This document shows positions 1 through 11,400 of a DNA stretch of 34,372 nucleotides, in pieces. Made by a program: the position numbers and the translations under genes. The stretch is from positions 1-34,372 of the forward strand of contig JAPTJF010000574.1 of NCBI GenBank assembly GCA_029339195.1, given 5' to 3'. Every line of letters starts with the position of its first letter. Positions within the stretch are counted from its first letter, which is position 1. This DNA is from Micractinium sp. NFX-FRZ. Lineage: Eukaryota; Chlorophyta; Trebouxiophyceae; Chlorellales; Chlorellaceae. Below the pieces are notes generated by a model. The model searched no databases and was not told the DNA's origin. It worked only from the letters and a program-made list of their open reading frames with translations.

Positions 1-955
1 GGCCGCCACAACCTCCTATGGGGCGTACTGCAATACCTGGCGGACCAGCAGTGACGCGCCAACACAGTTAAGCCCCGAGCCCGGTCCAGACGCCCGTGCT
101 AGCACGGCGAGCTAGCACCAGGCGTCAGCATCATCATCCGCCAACCTCAACCCACTCTCGCCACCCTACCGCATCCTCTTCACCTGCCGCCTGAATTCGG
201 TGCAGCGCCAGAGGCACTGAATGATGACGTTGAGGAAGCAGTTGTACTCGCCCGTCTCGTTGCGCAGGCCGGGAAGCGCCAGCTCGTTGCCGCCTGCCAG
301 CGGGGCAGGCGGCGCAGCCGCGGTGCTGCCGGCGCCGGCGCGGGTGTTGAGCTGCCCAACAGCGTGCGCTGAGGCCTGGGCCTCTGCCAGGCTGGCCTGG
401 ATGGCCGCCTCCAGCTCAGCATCCTCCTCGCTCTGCCCCAGCCCAGGCCAGCTGGTGGCGGCGGCAGCTGCTGTAGGCGACGCCGCCTCTTCGCGCTGTC
501 CCGCGCTGGCAAGGGCAGCCCAGCTGGTTGCTGCGGGCGCCTGCCCCGTCACCGTCGCTGCTGCCCTGCCCTTGCGCTGTCCTGCGCTGCCAAGCTGCAC
601 CCAGCCGTGGGGCGGTGCTGCTGCTGCTGCTGCTGCTGCTCCTGCTGCTGCAGGCGTCCCTGCTGCCACCTCCTGCGGCTGGGCCCACGAGGCGCTGCCG
701 GCTGCGGGGAACTCGGCTGCAGGCTGAGCTGGGGCGGGCGGCTGCACCTCTGTTGTTTCAGAGCCCAGGCCCATGAGCCCCAGCAGCGCCTCCAAATCTT
801 CCTCCTCCTCACCCTGCTGACTGGCTGCTGCTGGCACGGCTGCGGCTGGCTGGGCTGCCGCTGCCGCTGCCGCTGCTGCCCAAGGCCCTGCTGCCACTCC
901 TGCTGCTGCCGCTGCTTGGGAAACTGGTACAGGTGGTGTCGAGGAGCGGGGAGGC

Positions 956-989
<34 letters not shown>

Positions 990-3900
990 CTGCCGCCGCT
1001 GACCCGGCTGCTGCCTGCCGCCAGGGCGCACCGGCGCTGGCATGCGTGGCTGGAAATGGCTGCACGGCGGGGCCGGGCAGCAGCGCGCCTGCCGCCTGGT
1101 GGGGCGACCGTGGCTGCCTGCCCGCGTGCCCCTCGTGCTGCCTGGCACCAGCGGGGCCTGCCGCAGCACCCGCGGGGCCCTGAGCTGCGCGCCCCTGCGC
1201 GGCTTGCGCCTGCGGCGGCGCCACAGCCCTGCCTGCTGGCCTGGCCGCGGCAGCTGCTGTAAGCGGCACACCGCCGTGCAGCGGCACGCCCGGCGGCGGC
1301 GAGACCAGCTCCATGTCTGTGTGGTGTGGCCGGGGCTCATGCGGCAGGTCCAGGGGCGGGTGCGGGAACTTGCAGGTGCCTCCCGCCTCGGGGGGGCCGC
1401 CCCGAGTGCAGCCGCCTTGGTACAGGTACTCCCTGCAGAGGCGGGGTGGGGCAGGGCAGGGCAGGTTGGATGGTATGGCGCGGGATGGGGGGACAAGTGC
1501 AGCAGCCAGTGATGTAAGCAGACTGCACGTCCTGTGGGAGACAGGGGAACGCATGTGCCAGGGAGCAGGCAGGGAACGGGCAATCCTAATGCACTCCAGG
1601 CTGCTAGTTTGCACGCAACTCCAGGCACTTGTGCCCCATAGCATCAGGGGCACAGGCGCTGCCAGTGATTTGCAGCCAGCCAAGCAATGGCGCACCGGCA
1701 GGGGTTGGGCTCCCCGCACGCAGGGCAGTTGGTGCGGGGCTTCGCCTGCTGGCCGCAGGCGCAGCGCCAGTGCCCTGCCCAGCTCACAACCACCGCATGC
1801 GGCGGAGGCGGAGGCACACCCGGGCCCTTGCTGCCCTTGCCCCCGCGTCGCTGAGGCTTGGCCGCCTGCTGCCAGCCGGAATCGTCCTCCTCCTGGGCAG
1901 GAGTGTCTGATGCTGCCTGCTGCTGCCCGACCTGTGCTGCCCTGGCGGCAGCTTCTCTTCTGCTGCCTGCTGGCTCCGCTGCCGCTGCCGCTGCGACCCC
2001 TGCTGCCGCTGCAGGGCCCGCTGCTGCCAATTTGCCGGCTGGGTGCGGCTGGCTTGCGCCTGCAGGGCTTGGTGGCTGGGCAGCCTGCCTGGGGCCGTCC
2101 TGCTGCGCTGCCTTTGCCTGCTGCGCTGCCTTTGCCTGCTGCGCTGCCTGTGCCTGCTGCGCTGCCTGCTGCTGCTGCGGTGCCTGCTGCTGCTGCGCTG
2201 CCTGCTGCTGCTGCGCTGCCTGCTGGGCAGGAGCCTGCCCCATTATTGCGGTGCCCGCGTCAGGACGGCGAGGCGTGCCGGGAGCTGTGTTGCCCCCGTC
2301 CTCCTCCTCGGGCCACTGCTCCCACTGCTCCTCCTCGTACGCTGCCGCCCGCTGCTGCTGTACCTGCTGCTGTGCCTGCTGCTGTGCTTGCTGTGCCTGC
2401 TGTGCCGCCTGCTGCTGCGCCGCCCGCTGCTGTGCCTCCCGCTCCTCACGCTCCATCTGCTGCAGCATGCGCTGGTACCCCTCCGCCTTCTCCTGCTCCA
2501 GACGCTGCTGCACCTCGGCATCGTTCAGTGCGGCACGTGCCTGCTCCGCCTCCTCCTCTGCCGCCTTGGCCCCCTTCTTGGCCTTCTTCTTGGCCTTCTT
2601 CTTGGCACGCTGCTTCTCCTGCTTAGCCTGCGGGGTGGGTGGGGGGGGGGGGGCAGGAGGGCGAGTGTGGGAGGCAAGAAACAGCAAAAGAAAATTGGGC
2701 CAGGGCCGATGAGTGGGGTCAAGAGACAGGGGGTTTAACCCCCACATGCACGTAAGGGGCCAACTCTGCACCCTCCTCCCTCTCCAGCGAAACCCCGACA
2801 CCCCCGCAGCCACATTGCAACTGCTGCCCGCCTGCCCGCCCACCTGCCCACCTGCGCCGCCGCCTCCACGTCCCCCTCCTCTCTAACAGACTCCCGACAG
2901 CCCCACTGCCACGACGCAACATGCCAGACTGCTTCCTGCGCACCTGCGCCGCCGCCTCAGCCTCCCCCTCCCCCTCCTCCTCCTCCAGCAGTCCCTTCAG
3001 CGCCGCCAGGCTGGCCACCTCCTGCTCCGCCTCCTGCGCCTCCCGGATCTCCTGGTCCCACTTGAGGGCCAGCAGGTGGCGGCACATGGCACGGAAGGCC
3101 GGCTCCAGGCTGGGCCGCAGGCTGTGCTCAAACACCAGCTGCCTGCGGGGGGGAGGCATGGGGTGGGGGCGAGGGGAAGAGGGGGAGGGGTGTGTTGGCC
3201 GAGGCCGGCAGAGGGGGGGTGGAAGTGAGGGTGGGGGTGCGGTGGGGGTGGAGGGCGGCAGAAGATGGGTACACGTGGGGCGCCAGGAGCGGGAGGTGAC
3301 AGGGCCTCAACTCGATGTGCCAATGCGCCAAGGCGCAGCACAGCCACGCGTCGGGTTGGGAGGGACGGCCGCCCCGCTGCTGCCGGCCTGCCCGTCCGCC
3401 CTCCAAAGCTCCAATGCACCCACCCCTTGCATCTGAACTGCCACTCCACCCCAGCCCACCGCACGAGCGCGCCGCTTCCTGCTCACTCCCACAGGAGCCT
3501 CCTCCTCCACCTGCCCCCCCGCCTTCCCTCCCAGTCCCCTTGTACTTCGGAAAATCAAGCACTCTCCTCCCACCTGGCCCCATCTGCTCTCCTATCCTAC
3601 AAAAGGCCTCCCCCCCGCACCTCCTCGCCCGCCTGCCCACCCTCACACCCGATCAGCGCCTCTGCCTGCTCCTCCGCCACGTCAGCTGTCGGCATGATCG
3701 CCTGCAGGTGCTCCTCCAGCGTGCCCGCATGCTTCACCAGCATGCCACCCAGGCCCCGCAGATGTGCCACCACAATGTCAGGCTGGAGGGACACCAGGTC
3801 GCTGCACCGCGGGGGGCAGGTGGAGGTGGGGTGGGGTGGGGTGGGGTGAGGTGGGGGTGTGGCAGAGTGGAGCATGGGCCCGGCGTCGGCCACTACTTTG

Positions 3901-5405
3901 CTGCACGGCGGGGGAAGGTGGGGGGTGTGGGAGAGTGCAGTATGGCACACACGTTGGATCAGCCACCAGGAGGTGGGGTAGGGTGGGGCAGGGTGGGGCG
4001 GGGTGAACGGTTTGGGAAGGGCGGGGTTGGGAGAGGAAGGATGGGGTGGAGTGACAACCGGTGGGCTTGCGCAAGAGGGTGGGCTTGAGTGAACAGGAGG
4101 GGCTCAGGGCCCGGAGCAACATTGGGTTGGCTTGCACCCGGGCGGAGGGGCACAGCTCGGCTGGGGGCAAGGCAGCAGGGGCGTGAGAAAGGGCGTGGCT
4201 GCAGCGTCTGGAGCTCCGGGGGGCAATGGCCCAGGGGTGGGCCGGGAGGGCGGATCAAGAGGGTGCAGCCGGCAGGTGCGGGAACAGGCTCCGAGACAGC
4301 AGCGGCATCGTGGACGTGCGCAGCAGATGGCCGCAGAAGGCAGAGCGCGGCACCCAGGCCAGCAGTTGCAGCGGCTGGAGAGCGCGCTTACCCTTTCCCT
4401 GTATACGGCTGCTCCAGCCACCTGGCGCACATGCCGATGAACTTCTCCACTTCCTGCAGCTTGCCTTCGTTTACGACTGCAGGCAGGCGGGCGGGCAGGC
4501 AGGGATCCACGGACGGTTCCCACGAGAGTGTGCTGTCGGGCCTCTGGGCGCGCAAAGGGCTGGGCGGGCGGGTGGGCAGGCCGGGGCAGGGCAGGGCAGA
4601 GTCTGGGGTGGGACATCGGGCGCAAAGGGGTACCAGGCAGGCGGCACGCATGGGTGCACGGCTACAAGAGCAACACTGACACCATGTGAACCGCCTCCAC
4701 TGCCTGCGCCCGCCCTCATGACCCGCTCACCCAGGGAGGAATCCATCTGCTCAACCATGCCCACCGCACTTAAATTGGCTTCGAGCTCCTCCAAAAGGCC
4801 CTTGGCCTGTGGGAGGGAAACCAGGCGGGGGCAAGAAAGGGTTGGGCACAGGTGGGCAAACCAGGGCTGGGGCAACCAGCGGAGGTGGCAGGGCAGGGGG
4901 GCGGCAGTGTGGCTGCACGTGCACACCATGCGGTGCAGTGCATGGAGCGGGGCAGCGCACTGCACGTGCAAAACGCAACACAAGGCCTTGGGTGGCAACC
5001 CTGCACAGGTCACGCTGCTGAGTGGGGGGCATGCAGGGAGAGCATGCTGGGCCAGCTGGCCGGGCAGGCGCGCGGGGGCACCCGCACAGGCTTGCCTTGG
5101 TCAGCTGCACTGCCACAGCCTGGCGCTGCTGCTCGGTGGCGGCGGCGCCCAGCACCTCCTGCTGCGCCTTGACCCGCAGCGCCTCCGCTTCCACCAGAGC
5201 ATACTGGCACTGGTACCAGGTGCGCTCCAGCGCATGCTGCGGGGGGCGGACAGGTGGCGGGCGGGAGGCAAGCACGTGGGTCACAAGGCGTGGGACCGGG
5301 TGCGGAAGGGAGGCATGAGCGACAAGGGACGGGGCGGGGATGGGAGCAGAGGAGGTGCACAACGAGACCAGGGACGTGCAAAGTCCTTCACCGCCTGCCT
5401 GCCCG

Positions 5406-5444
<39 letters not shown>

Positions 5445-8400
5445 TTGTGAAAGCATCCGCTGCCGCTGACAGAGCGCGTGCCACGAGCCGCCAGCAGGTG
5501 TGCCACCAGCAGCGCAGGCACAAAGCCATGCAGCGCCTCGATGCCCGGCACCGCTGCCATGTGTACCCAGCGCCCCGGCGGTGCGCCCATGTCCCGCCCC
5601 GCACCTTTGTCGTGCTGCTCAGCTGCGCGGCTTGGGTGGCGCGCCCCACCACCGCCGCCACCTTGCTGATCAGCAGGCCAAACTCCTCAGACAGCCGCTT
5701 GCGGGTGGCCGTGTTCATTAGGCCGCCACACTTGGCCGCCTGCACTTGGCCAGCACGGGAGGGTGGGTGGGAGGGAGGGGAGGGAGGGAGGAGCGGGTGC
5801 AGGGCGGCAGATGGCGGGTGAGCACTTCGGGGCTCAAAATACACAGTTCATCATTTTGAACTGGCAGTCATCGCAGGCCATCTGTTGACAACCGAAATAA
5901 CAACACGAAAAAATGCCGCTGCAGTTGTGCCGCCGTGCACCCGCAGGCACGCCGCCGCAGCAGGCCGGCAGGTTGGCGGCCGCACCCAGCCAGCCAGCCA
6001 CACGCAACCCAACCCACCGCCACCCCACGTGTTGGGTTATTGCGACCGCACGCCGCCCCGGCCTCCCAGCATGCCTGCCAACCAGCCTTCCAGCCACCCA
6101 GCACCAGCCACCCACACACCCACCTGCTTGAGTTCCTCCACTATGTGCTCAATGTTGGCAACCAGCTTGTGCAGCCGCTCCACCGCATCCCTGCCGGCGG
6201 CCACCGCGCCCCCCAGCAGGGCGGACAGGAAGGCCAGCCGCCGCAGGCTGCGCACCAGGGCCGCCTGTGCCGACGCAGAGTTGCCTTCCGCCTCCTGCGG
6301 GCGCAACGGGCAGCCGCCAGGAAGCACGCAAGAAGCGGGGCGCGGTGGGGAGGGTAAGGGCAAACGGCGGCAGGTGCCTGGCAGGTGGCAGGAAGGTGCC
6401 GGGAAGGTGCCAGGCGGGAACACGAGGCGAGCCGGCGACACAGCTTGCTCAGCAAGCTTCCCGGGCCACCTGCAGAAGCCCTGCTTGATTTCTGCGCACT
6501 CAAATTCCACACACACATATGCAGCTCCTTCATCACACCGGACACTCCTCTGCCCTACTCCCATGCAGCTTCCTGACACCACACCAGAGGCCTCCCCGTC
6601 GTCCCGCTCACCTGCAGCTTCCTCTCAACTTCCACGGTTGTCTCACCCCGCGCCCAGCCCGCCAGCGCAGCCTCCGCCTCCGGCACCCCGCAGCTGCGAC
6701 CAGCCAGCGCATCGGCGGCTTGCGCAGCACTGGGGAGCAGGTCTGAGGTGCCACGCGCCACCTGGACGGATTGTGCCACGTCAGCGCCCACGTTGGTGCG
6801 GAGGGCCTGCGGAGCGGGCAGCAAGAGCAGAGGCTGGCTGCTGGGCAGGTGCAGGGCAGCCTGCGTCCAGAGCCTGGGCAGGCCAGGGCACGGCTGGGAG
6901 GCAGGCCTGGACTGGCAGCCTTGCCAGATGTGGCTGTCGATTTCAAGAGAGCCCACCTCGGCACCCGGAGCTGAGGCGGGACTGGAACAGGAAGCCGCAG
7001 GCACAGGCGGGATCCTGCCTGGGCTTGCGCAGCTTAATTGACGCTACTGCTGATTGAGTGATTGAGTGATATTGTGTGCCCAGCAGCCTGCACCTGGTGC
7101 TGCCACGCCCACCCGCGCTGCTCCACCCCGCCCCATGCACTCACGTGGAAGGCCACCTCTTCCCGCAGCACCACCTGCAGCCCCTCGACGCTCAGCTGCA
7201 CGCCGCCCCCGGGAGTGAGCACAGCTGGCAGGCGCACGAGGCGCTCCTGCAGGCGACGGCAGCAGCAGGCGCCAGGAAGGAGCAGAGACTGGTCAGCTTC
7301 AGCCCTTGTTCTGGCCAAGCCCAGGCCAGCAGAAACAACAAGCGAGGGCATGCGCTGGCTTGCACACCGCTGCACTGCGCCGCACACAGCTGCGTCACCC
7401 TCACATGCGGGCGCCTGTGTGTTGTACGAGTGCAGGGGGGAACAAAAGGATGCAGGCAGGCAGACAGGCAGGCACCTCGAATTGCTCTAGGCCTCACCTG
7501 CACCGGCCGCAGCGGCTGCCCTGGGCTGGCGAACAGGCCGGCCAGCCGGATTTGGAGGAAGGCGAGCAGTTCGAGCAGGTTGCGCAGGGGGAGGCGTCCA
7601 ATGCCGCGCAGCGCCGCCCTGACATCCACCCACGAGTGCTGCGGCCGCCTGACCTGCCCGCCCAGCAGCGCGTGCTTCACAAAGAGGCACACCGCCCGCA
7701 GGGTCATATCGCTCAGCCGGCTGCACCGCTGCAGCAGGTGCAGCGCCAGCAGGGCGAGGCGGCACAGGCGCTGGCGAGCCTGCATGGGGGCACAGGGGGG
7801 GCGGGGGTCGCCACACAGGATAGCCGTGCACGGCACAGCTTGGGGGGCGGGCTGTGTGGCTCAAGGCCGCAGGCTGGCCCCACCCGAAACAACAACCTTG
7901 CACGCCACATGGCGAGGCAGCCACACACCACCACCCACACACGCACCTCTAGCAGTAGGCTGAGCAGGGCAGCCGGCCGGCCAGATCCGTCCGGCCCCGC
8001 CGCATCCAGCGCTGCTGCCGTGAGCACGAGGTCGCTGCGGCACAGGGCCTGCTGCAGCAGCCCGGCACCGACTGACACGGAGCGCAGCTCTCCCATGCCT
8101 TGGGCCCGAGCCAGGTACTCCAGCTGTGCCGACCGGGTGGCCGCGTCCTGGACAGGGCGGCATGAGGGGAGGCGCAGTGGCGGCATGAGCACAGGGTGAG
8201 CGCAATGATCACTCACCCCCGCACAAAGGCCTGCCGCGAGGTGCAGCCAGGGCACAGCGGCATCCCCCGCCGCCCGTTGCATGCCCACCCCTGCCTTGCA
8301 TGCAGGCATATGCCAGGCAGCTGGCAGCAAGCGCCACCCGTGCCACCTTGCCCCACAAACAAACAGAGTCCCGCTCCCCCAGCCGTGTACACCCGGGAAT

Positions 8401-11400
8401 CACTCACCTCTTCTGCTAGCACTTCAATGACCTCCCGAGCATCCTGCACCTGCCAGCACTGGCTCAGCCTCTTCAGGCAGCCCGCCAGCTGCTCTGCAGC
8501 AGCAGGGTCGCCGGCCGCCGCTGCCCCTCTCTCGTCCCCGGCAGAAGGGGCAGGGTCACCGGTAGCCGCCGCCTCCCCTTCCTCTGCCTCGGAGGCCTGC
8601 TGCAGGTCCAGCAGGCGCAGCAGCTCGCCACCCAGGAGCACGCTTCGCACGCTGAGGGCCGTGTCCCACGCCCCAAGCCGGCCGGTCAGCTGGGCAGCGG
8701 CGTGGGCAGCAAACTCATTGGACGCGCCCTCCTGCCCCACCAGCAGCATTTCTGCGGTGGTGGAAGGAGGGCAGGGGAGGCAGGCGGGCAGGCACAGCGA
8801 CTCAGTAGGCAACGTGGGCGTGACGAGATGCATCAAACGTGCAGGCAGAGTCGGCATGCTGTAGCCTTGGGCAGGCTGGCAGGCAGGTGGCCAGCCTGGA
8901 GAATGATATGGCCGGCGGGATGCGCTGGGCCACAAAGCAGGCGGCCTGTGCATGGCTGCGCCGCAACCGGCAAGGCAGCCAGCATGAAGCACAAGGAAAG
9001 TCAAATCACACATCCGCTACCGCCCCCAGGCACCCATTTGCACTGCGCTGCCCGGTGCGCACTTAAAATCATGTCTGCCTGCTGTGCAGCGTTGAGCACA
9101 GTCTCCAGCTCATCGGCAGCGTCCTTCTTGTCCTGCAGGGGACACATACATGGTTGAACCACAAGGAGGTAATGAAGCAGAGAGGCCTGAGCAGCAGCAC
9201 AGTAGCGTGCAGGGCAGCATGGTCAGGGCTTGTGACGGAGCCAAGCACGGGGCAGGCACGCGGGCTGTGTGTGCTGAGCCAGGCATGCGCTCCAGAAGCA
9301 GCGCCAGGAATGACAAAGAGCATGCACCGCTGGCCGCCCCCTGCGCTGACACGGCTGGCACACGGGCACCAGAGCAGCCACAGAGTTGCCAGCAGGGCAG
9401 CAGGGCGCACCTCACGCGCCCATGGGCTGGAAGGGCCACTCCTGCCGCCGTCGCCGCTGCCAGAGGCGCCGCTGTCCCCGCGCGTCAGCCCTCTGAACAT
9501 TCCGCTGACCTGGGTCACGCCCGCCCCTAGTCCCTCCTCATCATCATCAATGTCGTCTAAGATTTCAATCCCAGGCGTGTCCTCTTCCAGCCCGCTGCTG
9601 CTGTCGCTGCTGCTGCTGCTGCTATCACCAGGGCGTGCCGCTGGCAGGCGTGGCATGCGGGATGCGCGGCGCGTGCGGGGGCCCACAGCGCTGTTCATGT
9701 CGAACCGCAGCAGCACTGCAGGGTGCAAGGAGAAGAGGGGGAGGGGGAGGGGGAGGTTAGGAGGTGCGGTGACATGAAGGGTAGCACAGGAAAGCACAGC
9801 ACAGCACAGAACGGCACACACCGCTTGCTTGTACCACGGCCAGCCTGCACTCCAGCCTCAGAGCTTGCTTGCCGCCCCCTGCTCTCTCTCTCAACAATTT
9901 CCCACCCTGACTTGCCTTCAAGGTCTCCCGGGCACTCTTCCAGCACCTCCACAGAACCCACAGGCGGCAGATCAAAGCTGCTCGTGTGCAGGTGCGCCTT
10001 GGACTGCAGCAGCGGGGACAACAGCGGACGGCAGGTGGGTATCAGGGGTGGCAGGCAGGGCGCACACAGCGGCACATGCCCTGGCCCTGCAGGCAAGCCA
10101 AGGCGCCGGAAGGAGGTGGCCTAGCTGCTGCACAGGCGGCAGCACACACAGCACCTGTGCAGCTTCCAAGGCGGGCATGCATGCCCCGGTTGGTGAGGCT
10201 ACACTCGAGGTTCTTAAATCGCACGCACAACAGGCCCTCAACAGGCGCACACCTTGGCTTCCTCCAGCGCCTCGCGAGCAATGCCGCGCAGCTTGGGGGC
10301 GATGTCAAGCACGTAGTCCGCCTGCGGCCAGGTGCAGGGAGGGGCAGGCAAGCAGGTGGGCAAGGGGATTGCCCTAGTGAGCAGCAGTGAGCGGGCGGCC
10401 AGAGAGAACGGGCAGATGCGAGAAGGAACTGGCACCACAATTAGTTAAAGATTGGAGCGCAAAGTGTTGGGGCAACACAAGCAGGCAGTTGAGAGCGCGA
10501 CCGAGCAGCTGGTGTGGCTTCGCTGGCAGCAGATGTCGGGAACAGTTTGTGTGTTGAGGGAGACAAGGCGAAGCCGGCATGGGACTCGTCTCTGTCGCAC
10601 CTGCCCGCCGCATTGGTGAGAGCCCCTCCGCCCCAAGCCCTCTGCTCTCACCGCCCACCCCGCACCCACCACCCCTCCCCATGCATTCCTTTTCCTCACC
10701 TGCTGCTCCCCAAACTTGTGTGACCCCCACACCAGCTCATGCAGCTGACCCAGCAGCCGCTCCGCCTCCTGGCCAACGCTGCCGTCCCCTGCCGCTGCCG
10801 CCTGTGCAGGCTGCCCCCTGGTCACCGCCCCCAGCAGAGAGGCCACATGGGCGGGCAGCTGGCACACCAGCGGCTGCTCGCGCTGCGCACGCTGCAGCCC
10901 CCGCAACACGGCCTGCTGCTCCTCCGGGCTGACGCCCGCCTGCGCCAGCAGCTCTCGCAGGCGCGCCTCCCGCAGCTCTGTCTGTGCCAGCAGGGCCGCC
11001 AGCTGGCGCTGCTCCTCCTCCTCCTCCTCCTCTTCCCCCTCCTGCTGCTGCTGCGGCGGTGGCGGCGGCTCCCCTGGGCCGCCCCCGCCCGCACCACCGC
11101 TTGCGCTGCTGCTGCGCCTGCTGTGCGGGTCGGCAGCTGCTGCCATGCGGGCCAGAAGGTACTCGCGGAGCTGCAATGAGGCGCATGGGGCGGTGCAGAG
11201 GCATTGATTGATTGATTGATTGATTGGGAGGGCAGGTAGAGAGTGAGGCAGGCAGGCAGGAGGGCAGGCCCCCTGTCAGGCGGGGGGACAGGCAGGCGCT
11301 CGCGGCGCGAGGTGAGGTGGATTACAGTGGCTGCAAGCTTCCAGCGGTAACTGACCAGCTCCCTGGCAGGGTGTGTGCACAGCCAGGCAGGGAGGCTGGT

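Noticed and set aside
4226..7057. Long plus-strand open frames (531 codons at 4226-5821 and 390 codons at 5885-7057)
   Set aside because: Composition is Arg/Gly/Pro/Cys-rich without domain signatures, and they lie opposite exons of the minus-strand gene. They are GC-rich antisense shadows.
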